Part shown: piece by piece, positions 27,336 to 64,000 of the stretch
Layout of the letters: the number at the start of each line of letters is the position of its first letter
Position numbering within the stretch: the stretch's first letter is position 1
From: Glandiceps talaboti
Lineage: Eukaryota > Hemichordata > Enteropneusta > Spengelidae
Assembly: GCF_964340395.1 (NCBI RefSeq)
Contig: NC_135557.1
Coordinates: forward strand, 21,452,225-21,516,224
Direction: 5' to 3'
Length of the DNA stretch: 64,000 nucleotides
The notes under the pieces: generated by a model
Databases searched by the model: none
Told to the model about the DNA's origin: nothing
What the model saw: the letters and a program-made list of their open reading frames with translations, nothing else
Translations under genes and position numbers: made by a program

Positions 27336-27490
27336 CTTTACAATCAAACGTTAACCAGTCGCCGATCTGATAATAAACACCCTTAGAGAGGGCGACATTG
27401 TCGAAAGAATAACCAGGGCAGGGTTAACAAAACACGAAAATAAACACACGTGTGATTGTCACTGAATGACACAGGAGTCGAGTGACCCGG
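27336..27490 (-). promoter_or_regulatory. Candidate promoter and 5' noncoding exon
   Basis: On the minus strand a strong donor (GTAAAG/gtaagtgg) ends at 27336 in a locally CpG-richer region. TATATAA at 27512-27518 lies about 25-30 bases before a plausible start near 27485. The same box reads TATATAAG on the plus strand, so direction is open. It would fit the start of the gene whose exons appear at 16.7 and 2.3 kb. Confidence 0.35.
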
Positions 27491-27731
27491 AAATAATCTG
27501 GACCGTTGCATTATATAAGCAGGGACGTTCAGCTTATGCAGGTTTAACTAGATAGAAGGCCCTCAACGTCTGGACCATATATCGTGGATCGGGACCAAGC
27601 GCGAAAGTATTATGGTACATGATGGAAACATTGTTTATAAAGAAATGAAAGATAGGAAATATCGAATTCATGATGAATTTTTTTCGTCGTTTTCAATACT
27701 TTTGGAGTATAATTCCGATAACTACAAGAAA

Positions 27732-27732
<1 letters not shown>

Positions 27733-27818
<86 letters not shown>
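27733..27818. repeat. (GA)n microsatellite
   Basis: About 43 GA copies. The plus frame (RERERE) and minus frame (SLSLSL) are artefacts. Confidence 0.97.
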
Positions 27819-27822
<4 letters not shown>

Positions 27823-27824
27823 CA

Positions 27825-28020
27825 TATGTCGGCTTATCGTTCATTGCTATTTTTCCTCGGTATTTTGCTTGAATTAACCTTCGTGATACATATTTACGTT
27901 TTCGTCCTGATCGTAGAGGAGGCGATCAGGTTGAAAACGTTATTTTTTTTAACGTAAACATGTATCACGAAGGTCAAAAATACCGAGGTAAAATAGCGAT
28001 GAACGCTTAGCCGACATCTA
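27825..28020. repeat. Fold-back element (~195 bp)
   Basis: Left arm (atgtcggcttatcgttcatt ... ccttcgtgatacat) and right arm (atgtatcacgaaggt ... gatgaacgcttagccgacat) are complementary over about 60 bp. The loop contains a second small hairpin (cctgatcg/cgatcagg). Confidence 0.85.
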
Positions 28021-28189
28021 CATCGGATTTGAATAATCAGATTGTGCATATACGTGCATTCATTATCATGGCTGGAACAGTGTAAGCCGCCTCATATGGT
28101 TAAGAACTTATATTGCGACAAAGTTGGTAAAAGGCTGTTCCTCGAGTTACAGCTTACCTCTTGGTGGCGGTATGATCTGTTGATTATAT

Positions 28190-28345
28190 TATATAGATTC
28201 ACCTAGCTCTGGAAATATGCGTTCACTCGACGCAACTTCGTTCCAACTATAGCTGTGGAAATATGTGCTCCGTTCACGCCGAAACGTCTCTGTTCCAACT
28301 CTGACTTGGAACAAAGACGTGTCGGGGTGAACAGATTGCATATTT
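28190..28345. repeat. Second fold-back element (~150 bp)
   Basis: gttcacgccgaaacgtctctg pairs with the tail side (aagacgtgtcggggtgaac), and ctctggaaatatg with catatttccat. The perfect inner hairpin is tgttccaa/ttggaaca. Confidence 0.8.
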
Positions 28346-29180
28346 CCATATCTAAGATATACCTACAGTGGAATTTGTCATTCCGATGAGGTCTGTCAAC
28401 AAGACAAAGCTGCTGAACATGGTGCACAATTACAACTGGAACGGTTTTGTGAAAAATGTTTTGTTAGGTACAATAACTTCCTCGTAATATCGTACACCCT
28501 GAACGAACAGTATTGCATCACGTCTGGGTAAAGTTAGCTGTATAAATACACAATAAACCAAATCAAATTGATGTTTCCGTCAGCACCAAAAAATAAGAGC
28601 CCTCAACGGCGATAATAATAATTGAGTATTGAATGGGATGGTATTCGCAAATAATAATCACAGACATAGACACGGTTGCACTTTTATAGTGAACAATAAT
28701 TCTTTTTTAACGTAGTCAATCTCACCAAAGTATACATAATTTAAAAACATATAATTACATTCTGTGATAATTTTATTATATAGTTTCTGTGATAAGAACA
28801 ATATTGTACATTACATTTGTAAACTTATGTTACGTTTTTATTTGTGAACTAAAAGCTTTAAAAAATGTCATCGAACAACTGTGACGTCACTAGGCCTGAT
28901 ATGTAAATATTCAATTGTGAACCAATCAATGACGTCATCTCTAAAAATATACATACAACGGCATATAAAAATAATGTCGAACTATTAACAAGCTCAGATA
29001 AGAACGAGTAACATGAGAGAAATGACCCCAGATATGAACTCGGCAAAGACAAGCGATAAGTAGTCAACTTATCAACTGTAGTTTTGAGATATATTATTTC
29101 ATTTCATTCATTCAATTTTAAGAACTCTGTCTTGTCAGAGTCATTAATTATTATTTGCTGGCGAAAATTTGGGTCATGAC
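28346..29180. other. Nothing recognised
   Basis: Possibly unique sequence. A strong minus-strand donor-like site (CAAGAG/gtaagct) lies just left at 28157, without a convincing exon. Confidence 0.4.
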
Positions 29181-29182
29181 AC

Positions 29183-29485
29183 AACGTAAGCTAACTTATC
29201 TAGTCCTAACTTCAGTAGAGACTTCTCTCTACAAGTAGGTCTACACACGTAAGCTAACTTATCTAGTCCTAACTTCGGTAGAGACTTCTCTCTACAAGTA
29301 GGTCTACGCACGTAAGCTAACCTACCTAGTCCTAACTTCAGTAGAGACTTCTCTCTACAAGTAGGTCTACACACATAAGCTAACTTATCTAGTCCTAACT
29401 TCAGTAGAGCCTTCTCTCTACAAGTAGGTCTACACACGTAAGCTAACTTATCTAGTCCTAACTTCAGTAGAGACTTCTCTCAATA
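29183..29485. repeat. 63-bp minisatellite, ~5 copies
   Basis: Unit cgtaagctaacttatctagt, cctaacttcagtagagactt, ctctctacaagtaggtctac, aca. The 21-codon period gives a false minus-strand frame. Confidence 0.95.
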
Positions 29486-30499
29486 ACGTATATAGTAGGT
29501 CTACACACCCATAAGCCTGTAAACCATCTATAGGTAGGCGTACTAACACAGAGCTAGTACCGTTTTGGAAGACTCCTGGGCTCGGCTCCTGGGCTTATGA
29601 CGTTTCTACAAATGATATGTTTATTAGTAGGTTTACGTTTTAATGCAAAGTTCTTAATTTTCACTAAATCGCAGTGACTTTGCAAACGCTTGTTGGACCG
29701 AGTTCATATCCTGGTACTTCTCTGTTGGCGGAATACGTTCAATGTGGACTGGATAGAAATGTAGTGCGGCAGCAGCATACGCGCGTCAGACCTGCAGGGC
29801 ATGATATTCCTTGCAATCTTAGTTCAGTAAAATGGTCACAGCGCCACCTAGAGTTTAGTGTACATGAAACTTGTGAATTACAAATACTTATGTTTTAGGA
29901 CTGAGACAACAGTTTTATGGACTTAAAACAAAACCTAAGATAAAATACAAATACTTACACTTAGCATGTCATATGAACTAAAGACATTGTATCACTTTTG
30001 GGTACTAGTTCCTTCCCTGCGCATTGATTCGACCGCACTACATCTTGTGCATTGTGAAGTGTCTGGCGTAGTGTTTTCAGTTTAAAAGATGTCAGCGTCC
30101 AGTCAACAATGCTTTATTGATATGAATTTTGATTTTAAATTGTTAAAAATATTTAATTACTGAATTTACATCAAATATTTACATGGGATAATTCTACATA
30201 AATTACAGGACATACAGGTAAGATTTAATAAATTTTTTACACACACAAATGTCATTTTCTGGTGGGTAAATTGTCATCACAGTGTTGGAATTGTAAATAA
30301 CAATCATTTGGAAGGAACAATTTCACAAATATTGTCAAAATTTTGACATAAAATTTCAGAATTTTTTCTCAATTTTGGTTTAATGTTGTCTAAAATACAC
30401 AGCGACTGCCATAGAGGTGCATGGTTATGGAAAATAAATTGTCAAAATTTGAAAAAAATGTGAAATTGTGTCACTAAGATATGGTGGGTTGATGTATGT
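29486..30499. other. 3' flank / probable 3' UTR of the large gene
   Basis: 30119-30499 is likely minus-strand 3' UTR; 29486-30112 has no recognised feature. Confidence 0.45.
30113..30118 (-). terminator. Candidate polyadenylation signal of the large gene
   Basis: TTTATT on the plus strand is AATAAA on the minus strand, about 380 bases past the stop codon at 30500. It is the most plausible signal I noticed; others are possible in such AT-rich DNA. Confidence 0.35.
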
Positions 30500-56371
<25,872 letters not shown>

Positions 56372-56760
56372 TGTGTACAGTGTTACCTTTAAAGCGAAGG
56401 GAAATGCAAAAGAACATTACAATAATACAACTAATAGATTCATCCATTTGTCATGAATTTGTAATTACAGTGTTTTGGTTCTGACATGACGCTGTTTATA
56501 CATGTCGCCAAACACCAAGTTGGAGAGACTTGTATGAATAACTTGTTATTGCAATGGCTCACATGGGTGTCAAGACAGTAGGAACACTAATAACGTACAT
56601 TACTATGTATAGTGCCTACAAGATTACAGAATACTCATATTCACTGAAAATCAACAATAGTATATAGGTCCTAATGTGTACATTGTTACCTTTAAAGCGA
56701 AGGGAAAGACAAAAGAATGTTACAATAATATAGCAACTAATATATTCATCTATTATTATT
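56372..56760 (-). repeat. Duplicated 5' flank of the large gene
   Basis: The region just upstream of the start codon (minus strand ctttaaaggtaacactgtac) recurs about 310 bases further upstream (56682-56752) with a few changes. A duplicated promoter/5' UTR or splice-acceptor segment is likely. No clear TATA box was found here. Confidence 0.55.
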
Positions 56761-57936
56761 GGCTAAAAGATTACAAAATACTAGTACTCAGTCAATGAAA
56801 ATCAACACGAAATATATATAACACCAGATTTCATCATCATATATTTCTGCAACAGTTCAGCTGATGAGCAAATAAGTTTCTATCAATTCATGTTATTAAA
56901 TTGGATGTCGACAGTAGTATAGGATTTGAGGCTTGAGACATTTTTGTATATAAACTTCTCGAGCCCCCTCTCCCTTCTGCCTCTAAAGAACTCTTTCAAA
57001 CACGTCTATAGAACCACTGTAAAACCCATAGTGCCCTTATTCAATACTTGGCTACAGAGAGCCACGTTGTTAGGATGTATTTTTCATCATTTATTTATTG
57101 ACATTCTCCTTTACTATAAAGGTCGTAGTTTTGTCACGATTGAGAATACCATTTACTTTGCATTTTCGTAATAATTGTTTTAAATATTGATGTTACACAG
57201 TTGTTCAACTTTTGATTCTCTGATGATTTTTCAAACAAACATCTGTGATTACAGCTGGCAAAAACTTAACTTTTAACATGGTCTGTTTTCTATGCTGAAC
57301 TCAGAATTATATTTCTTCAGGTTTATCTTTTCATTTAAAACTGTTAGAAATACCGTAACAGCTCCAGCTGTTGCTATAAAAACAGGGATTAGAGGGATAA
57401 GGCCTAAACATATTATTTGGTTCCGGTTACCCGACCCACCTAGTTTTTCACTGCCAACCCTAAACTTTTTTTTTTTTACATATTCGAGAAAAAAAAATAA
57501 AATCGCAAAAATTGTGAAGTATCGGCAGAAATAATGGATGCGGAAACTGCCATCAACTTAAAAAGACAATAAAAACTGTCAGTTCTTCCAGTCTGTAATG
57601 GCTGTACATCTGATGAGAAGAACCAATAATACAGGTCCATAATGAAAACATAACTATTTGAATTAGGCATGACAAAATTTGTAATAAAATAAGATAAAAA
57701 TGTCCCCTACCTATTCTAACATTGGGCGTAATCAGAATCACGTCATTCTTTAGGCCTAACTGCTAAAACGGTTGGACTACTTAACATTCCTGAAGTTATC
57801 TAAATACTTTTTAGTTATACTGCTTAGTAGTTTGTAAGATCACCTATGTGCAATACATGCTCTTTCTAGAAGATGGTTTATCAAATCCTCAGTAGGGTTT
57901 ACTTTTACATTAATCATTACATAAATAAATAAATAA

Positions 57937-57940
<4 letters not shown>
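56761..57940. other. Nothing recognised
   Basis: No array, RNA gene or coding signal found upstream of the large gene. Confidence 0.5.
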
Positions 57941-58028
<88 letters not shown>

Positions 58029-58031
58029 TAT
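57941..58031. repeat. (TA)n microsatellite
   Basis: About 43 TA copies after an (AAAT)n start. Confidence 0.95.
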
Positions 58032-58095
58032 ATTGATTTTCACATGGTGAAATTACCTTTTTTGGTGGTTAATACTAGTATTTTTTCTTTATATT

Positions 58096-58231
58096 GTATT
58101 GTATTGTATTGTATTGTATTGTATTGTATTGTATTGTATTGTATTGTATTGTATTGTGTTTTATTGTATTGTATTGTACTGTATTGTATTGTATTGTATT
58201 GTATTGTATTGTATTGTATTGTATTGTACTG
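58096..58231. repeat. (TATTG)n pentanucleotide repeat, ~27 copies
   Basis: Almost perfect TATTG units with three single-base variants; generates the false YCIVLYCIVL frames. Confidence 0.97.
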
Positions 58232-58285
58232 ATATCTGGTAATATAGATAGGGTTACAATAAAGTTTATTATTATGTTATATTAT

Positions 58286-58480
58286 ATACGAGTCAAACTC
58301 ATGTCCCAGGAAAACTAGACAGAGTGCTCTAGCCAGTTATGCTAACATGTCAACAGGTATCCGTGTACCGACCTGGTTTGTACCTTTCTATTCCTTACCA
58401 GGTGAAGTACAGACTGAATAACCTTTAGCCTTTCAACCTAAGGATCCACTAGATTTACAGTGTCTCTGTCTAAGGCTCGA
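58286..58480 (-). mobile_element. tRNA-like interspersed repeat, copy 1
   Basis: The minus strand contains TAGCATAACTGG, a full match to the Pol III box A consensus. A box B-like GTTTGACTC follows about 45 bases downstream. About 130 bp upstream of the tRNA-like part is shared with copy 2. Confidence 0.6.
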
Positions 58481-58597
58481 AATCAAATGAAATGAACCAA
58501 TGTTCGAAAGGAATGCTAATCATGAACGAATTAGTTAGACTGATTGAAACAAATGCCCAAATATTTGAAATGAAAATGAGGAAAGAATTTGGGCACA

Positions 58598-58795
58598 TTG
58601 TAGGAGTCAAAGTCACTCCCCCGAATACTAGCCAGAGTGCTCAAGCCAGCTGAGCAAATGCGTCAACTTGTAGAATCTATGTACCGTCATCGATATCGTT
58701 TGTACCTATTTCTCGGCTGATGAGAAGCTAACTCATTAACCTTACGCCTTTCCATCTGAATATCTAAAGGATTCACAGGGTCCCCTACCTATGGG
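58598..58795 (-). mobile_element. tRNA-like interspersed repeat, copy 2
   Basis: Minus strand: TTGCTCAGCTGGCTTGAGCA (box A region) and ACTTTGACTCC (box B-like). Collinear with copy 1 about 312 bp away. Not a functional tRNA: the acceptor stem is not paired and no CCA-type end is seen. Confidence 0.6.
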
Positions 58796-58928
58796 TACCA
58801 ACTTAAGGAATCGGCTTAGTAAAGCAATGGGGATAATGAAAAGATGAGGTAAAGGCTTTTTAACAAATTACTTTTTCGGTGAGTCAACATGAAACAAATA
58901 CACCCAAAATTTATACATGAGACATACA

Positions 58929-58953
58929 TACATACAGACAGACAGACAGACAT

Positions 58954-58984
<31 letters not shown>

Positions 58985-58990
58985 GGCATG
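58929..58990. repeat. (GACA)n microsatellite
   Basis: About 14 copies of ACAG/GACA, then GGCA-type decay. Confidence 0.93.
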
Positions 58991-59349
58991 CAGGCAGGTA
59001 GGCTATGCAGGAAGAACAGGGCAGCTATCCGGCCGATCGACCGGGCAGGCTGGCAGGCAATAAAGCTTTGTCTGTTTAATGGTCAACGAGTTTAGAATTG
59101 TTCAGAGTTAAAAGAAGCCCAAATGAGCTACAATGCTTATGAACTTATATAAGCCTTATGTCTGTACTGGTGCTACTGTCTCAAGGAAATCTGAACATCA
59201 AGTAGAGAGCTCTCTACATCAAGTGGCTTGGGTTTGTATGATTCATATATTAATTTGTAACGAGCACGGTAACAATATTTTCTAATATCGTTTGTCAGTG
59301 ACCAGATGGTCAAACCACTACTGGCCGCGTATGTTTAGAAACATTGCAA

Positions 59350-59951
59350 GGGAGCCTTCAGTGATTACAAGGGGACGGCTGTTGCATAAAATATGACCAT
59401 CCCTGATTCCTTTGTGCTGAAAAGTGACCCCCTCAATTTCTTATCTAAAATATGACCCTCCCTCTGTCAAAATATTTCAAAAACATAGTTTAAATACTGC
59501 CAAACATGGAAAAGAACACTAGTTCCAGAATTGATGGTTTAAAGGAATTAATCCCAATGCTGCCACCACGTTGAAAATTTTAAAGGCATTGGTTATTTCT
59601 CCAAATACTACCACCACAGTATATTATGTGAAGACACAGTTCACTATATGCCACATGGTTATCAGCTGTGATTTGATGATATGGTCTGAGTATGATACGT
59701 ATCTAACCCTAAATCATAAATTAAGGCAACATTGGGCTGTTCATTACCATGGTTACACGGATGATATAGTAAAAGTGAAACATGTTTTGAGACACTAAAT
59801 ATCTATACCTAATAGTAATGTAAAGAACCGTGTCAACATCATATTAATTTTGAGGGGTCACTAAGTGTGTATGTATCTGCTATACTGCCTGGAGTTTGCA
59901 TACAACTATGCGTAGTGATCCTCCAGTCCCCTGCAATTACAGAAGGTTCAC
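59350..59951. mobile_element. Non-autonomous DNA transposon, copy 2 (~602 bp)
   Basis: Same family as 48298-49010: starts GGGAGCCTTCAGTGATTACA, ends in a decayed inverted copy. It shares internal blocks such as aaggaattaatccca, ccaccacagtat and attgggctgttcattaccat. It is shorter because of internal deletions. Confidence 0.72.
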
Positions 59952-60862
59952 TGATGTTTGTCTAAATTTATACGTGCCATAGTGTTAGATAGGTATTCAA
60001 GTTGTCCAGTTCGGGTATTGTCTGTTTGTTTAACATGCTTCAAAATTACCATGCAACAACTAAACAAGATAAGCTGAAATCACTTGGACAACGTACTTTG
60101 TATTTTGAATTGTTAACGTCCAAAACTTCAACATCCCGTGTCAATACAGTCAGGCGTCTGCTGAGTTACCCACAAGTACAGTTGTTTTGTGAGTTAACGA
60201 CAATAGAAATTAGCTATACTACTGGTTTTCAAGTTTGTATCAAGGCCCTGTTATATTGTAGTTATCAAGATGGTATTCTCAAGAAAATGGTGTGTTTCGG
60301 ATAACACGTGGGGGGAGAGAGGCTACTCCCCTAATTTCAGTATACGTATACGTATATGTGCCACCCTTTTGGGGTGCGTTTTCTAGCCCCTTTGTCTAAA
60401 ACGGGGTCTGATTTTTTCTCGACCTGAAGAGTCTAAAATGGGAGACACTTTGCATTATTTTTTATTTTGCTTGGTCTAAAATGTGGTCCATTGTCCTACC
60501 AAATCATAACTGCCAAAAATGTTGCCTCCTAAGGAAAATGTATTTAGGTATAAATGTACACCTTTTAGAAACCTGTAATGGTCTAAAATGGCAAAATGCT
60601 TTTTGGTCAAAGTGGGTCTCTATTGGGGCCTGGAGTTCCCAGTACTGGCCACACACCCCTAACAGAGATGGCTACTGGTATTGTCCCCGGGTAGATAACC
60701 CACCAACCTTAAACCTCTTTTCAACATTAACAAAGATGAGAATGTTTTGCTTTCTTGACCGTAATATACGTCTGTTTTTTCCCTTCAATGATGTCTATAC
60801 ATGTTTCATAAAACTATTACAAAAGGGTAATTTGACCATAGGGGCTCAGGCTTAGTTAGTTA
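59952..60862. other. Nothing recognised
   Basis: Contains two plus-strand open frames (60002-60304, 60481-60855) without domain, splice or composition support. Loose gtctaaaatgg repetition at 60390-60600. Confidence 0.45.
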
Positions 60863-60867
60863 TGTCT

Positions 60868-60945
60868 AAGAAAACAAACAAACAAACAAGCAAGCAAACA
60901 AACAAACAAACAAACAAACAAACAAACAAACAAACAAACAAAAAT
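60868..60945. repeat. (AAAC)n microsatellite
   Basis: AAACAAAC run; a complementary (TTTG)n run lies at 61079-61140. Confidence 0.93.
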
Positions 60946-61078
60946 GAACAAAACTAATTATATCTAAATACTGACACACATGAACAACAGGGTAATTACA
61001 AATTAATATCAACGTTTCTATGCAACAAGCGTTACAATATTTTTTCTATGTATTCTTCTAAAATCATGTGTTTATAAG

Positions 61079-61140
61079 ATAGTTTGTTTGTTTGTTTGTT
61101 GGTTTGTTTGTTTGTGTGTGTTTGGTTTCTTTGTTTGTTT
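61079..61140. repeat. (TTTG)n microsatellite
   Basis: Inverted counterpart of the run at 60868-60945. Confidence 0.88.
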
Positions 61141-62100
61141 TCATTTAAGTGATTAACTAAGACGGACTGACAATTGTAATTCGTGTGGCCTTGGTTCGAA
61201 GAAGTATTTTCCAAAAACAAAATCAAATCAAATCCCAACCTACCTACCCTATTTTCAGAGGATATGTTATCGGAAACATCCAGTTATTTTTGCATATGAC
61301 TTAGCTACCCTATTATTTAATGTCTTTTATCATGAATTATAAAATAATAATTTGAGATTACATACTATACCGAATATGGTTCACTAGATGTATATTCTAT
61401 CAATATTACTGTTACTCTCTGACCGTTAACTGTGCGGGGGTTAATATTTTATATCCTTACTTTGTACACAGTGTGATTTTACAGCTAAAATGGCATTTTC
61501 TTTGGTTTTTTACTCATGGGACATTTCGTTTTTGACACAAAGATAGACCTATGTCAAGTCGATACTAACTATACACAGCAAACACAACAGGATCCTGTAT
61601 CCTATCACATTGGTCAGTGATAAACATTCCAGAGCGAAACACTAAACCGACATCATTTTAGGTGTATTGGAAATAGGCAATCCTAATTATTTAGTATCTT
61701 TTACGTGTCATGGCTGTACAGTATACTAATTATGCAAATAGAATATGAACAGTACAAACAGACATACCTCGATGTTTTACGACTGCAACGCCAGAGCCAG
61801 GTGCAAATTGTGATACAGGTTAGGTTAAAATTTTAACACAGTTTGCTATGGTGTTCAGCGTCTGTGATAAAAAAGATGATGATAATTAATGTGGCGATAA
61901 GCTTAGACAGTATTAGTATTACCAGGTCACTTTGGTGTACTTATTGCCAAACAGGTCGAATAATTTATTAGATACGATGACATTGGAATAATGTGAGGTC
62001 ATATCAGGTCAACTTTATGATAGTAAAGGCTTAACAACAAGGTAAATATTAACCACATAGTCGATCTGCTAAGTTTCGACAGTGTTGTCGGTGCATCAAA
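61141..62100. other. Mostly featureless; possible 5' noncoding exon near 61767
   Basis: On the minus strand a good donor (ATCGAG/gtatgtctg) sits at 61768 after a pyrimidine-rich stretch ending ggcgttgcag. It could be a 5' UTR exon of the large gene, but nothing proves it. Confidence 0.25.
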
Positions 62101-63340
62101 ATTCTAATCAGGGTTCATACACTTAAAGCAAAACAAAATTCCGCCCGGGGCCTTCCAGGGGATTTTCGTCAGTTTTCCAGGGGTATTCGTATTGATTTTG
62201 GCCATTTTCCAGGGGTGTTGACAACCAAAGTACAGTTTTTGAATGACATCTAATTGTCTGATGTGGACGAGAAGAATTAATAAGGGTTCCCATAATATGT
62301 CACAAAAGATCGACACTAAGCAAGACGTTGGTTTCAAAACCACGCTTGCACGCTACGATTAAAAAACCTCTGTCCTATCCCCGGATCCCAAGCTAAGTAG
62401 CCGTTTCGTCAAGCTGGTGCATTGATCGTGTAAGATTTGAGTCGTATCATTCGTCAGTCTAAGTCAGACGTATCCAGGAAAAAAAATTGAAAACTAAAGT
62501 TTGTCCTCTTTATTGTACGCTTAGGTATAACTAGATTTAGAGATCACCAAAATAATTTTTTTTTTGGTGAAACCTTTGAATACAAACGTCATTTACTAAC
62601 GAATTTCGCGCTATGAATAACTGAGCTGAATACGTTCATCCCTTGCGTCTCGATGTTTATGTACGGACGCCACTTGTTGCGGAACATTGCGATTTCTTAA
62701 CTCAACTTGACCATTTAGGAATGTTACTATACTGTACTGACAAACATAAAAAGTAGTTTATTCTTTTAGAAAATGTAAAACAAATACCCATTTATCGACG
62801 ACATAAAAGTCAAAACCGTACTTCCACAACCCGGAAATTCAACTGCACTTCCCTTGGCCCTAGTATTGCCATGCGTGAGCTTGTAGTATGTCGACTCGTG
62901 CGCCAAACTTGTAACAATTTCTAATCGTGGTTGGTGATCGGGCTGGTGATGCTTTGATACTCACTACAATGTTACGACAATCTTGCTAACAGACCTACTG
63001 TATTATGTCTGAAATGACGAGTAGCAACACGCAAGATTGAAACAAACATAGCGGCGCCCATTCAACTACGCATCGGCATGGTCTGTGGGCAAAGTGTCTA
63101 TTGGAACAATCGATTGACTGTCTGGGTTTAATCAGCGTGATTCACCGTGGTGGCGAAAGACTTTGAAAATATTCATTTCACATTAACGAGACTCAGTGTA
63201 GTGAATCATATGAATGGGTGGCGAGCACAGACATGTTGATCGTCAATATTAATCGATCACGATCATTTTCCAGGGGTAGGAAGCATTTTTCCAGGGTTTT
63301 CCAGGGAGGGTTTGAAATTTGAGGGTTTTCTATGGTTTTC
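62101..63340. other. Region bounded by TTTTCCAGGGG repeats
   Basis: ttttccaggggt-type units cluster at 62146-62220 and 63265-63320, with about 1 kb of higher-GC sequence between. It may be an old mobile element or unique DNA; no frame of note. Confidence 0.3.
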
Positions 63341-64000
63341 CTGTCTAATGTATATATTGTGAATCATGTATCGAATGCATGATGAACCAAACACAGGTAA
63401 GAAACGAAAGTGAATATTTTTTATTTGTTTCCAAGTCATATTATCTATTAATTTGAATGCTCAGTTTTTTAAAGCTTGTAATCTTAATATCTTTTCAAAG
63501 TCCAAATTCAAATATGTCTGGCAATAAAATGTTCCTTTTGTGATGTCTTGATTGCATCGTTATACGTGATCAGTTCCCACAGTTTGTACCCATCCTCATA
63601 TTTGACTATACATGAACACTTTACGTATTTCAATTCTACACTAGTTTGCAATCATTTCAGGGACGTTCGGTTTATACTCTTTACTTTACAATTAGACAGA
63701 GGATTGAACCAAAACTAAATAACCTGACAGGTCTAGAGCAAACTAGTCAACTGATACAAATATATGGTTGGTGCATTGATTTTTGTCTATGCATCTGACA
63801 CGACGTGTACATGTACTCAATATGAATCAGCCCCATTCACAGGTGGGACCCTGTCGATAATTGCCATAACTCAAACTAAGATAGGACTGGTTTATATTTA
63901 AACCAATACAGACAACTAAAGGCCGTCTGTATTAATGGTATTAAAACATTAGAGAGCTGCTACCCCTCACTCCATCTGAACCTTTTTCCTTTCTCAAACG
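63341..64000. other. Nothing recognised
   Basis: No array or coding signal seen up to the window edge. Confidence 0.5.

Noticed and set aside
29183-29485. Cys/Arg repeat peptide (CRPTCREKSLLKLGLDKLAY)
   Set aside because: Made by a 63-bp minisatellite; no start context, signal peptide or splice sites.
58598-58670. Functional tRNA gene
   Set aside because: Box-like motifs only; no cloverleaf with paired acceptor stem could be drawn.
60481-60855. 124-codon plus-strand frame
   Set aside because: No domain, no splice partners, and the area contains loose gtctaaaatgg repeats.

Overview
This is AT-rich animal nuclear DNA, probably from a marine invertebrate. The evidence is multi-exon genes with GT-AG introns, very heavy mini- and microsatellite content, tRNA-derived SINE-like repeats, fold-back elements, a decayed Penelope-like retroelement (GIY-YIG domain) with hammerhead-ribozyme modules, and a metazoan histone 3' stem-loop. 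The exact phylum (hemichordate, cephalochordate, brachiopod/phoronid or other) cannot be fixed from the sequence alone.

The dominant gene lies on the minus strand between 56371 and 30500. Nineteen exons can be read by eye; every one of the 18 introns is phase 1 and every internal exon is a multiple of three, giving one open frame of about 1680 residues. The predicted order is: N-terminal hydrophobic signal or anchor, GT-B (GT4-like) glycosyltransferase-type domain, helical module, one transmembrane helix, long coiled coil, a run of eight duplicated acidic exons (about 33-40 residues each), two ubiquitin-interacting motifs (UIMs), and a C-terminal NHL-repeat beta-propeller. This resembles a membrane receptor or ubiquitin-linked scaffold and is the main candidate for something undescribed.

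The left 27.5 kb is mostly repeats. Two small, coding-like minus-strand exons (16657-16732 and 2293-2358) and a promoter plus first-exon candidate near 27.3-27.5 kb suggest a second minus-strand gene with very large introns that continues beyond base 1. Large arrays include 60-bp (1-489), 28-bp (820-1376), 69-bp (17691-18366), 45-bp (19340-20222), 32-bp (20880-23335) and 28-bp (24125-24495) units.

The introns of the large gene hold a 50-bp satellite with a 1098-bp higher-order duplication (34230-36765), about twelve X-box-like palindromes (31380-32960), an eroded H2B-like histone pseudogene with a perfect 3' stem-loop (33775-34097, plus strand), fold-back elements, and an island of Penelope-like remnants and hammerhead-like ribozymes set among (TA)n tracts (43.3-46.99 kb). 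Right of the gene (56.4-64 kb) I see tandem repeats, two tRNA-like repeats, and a second copy of a roughly 0.65-kb inverted-terminal-repeat transposon first seen at 48298-49010, but no convincing gene.
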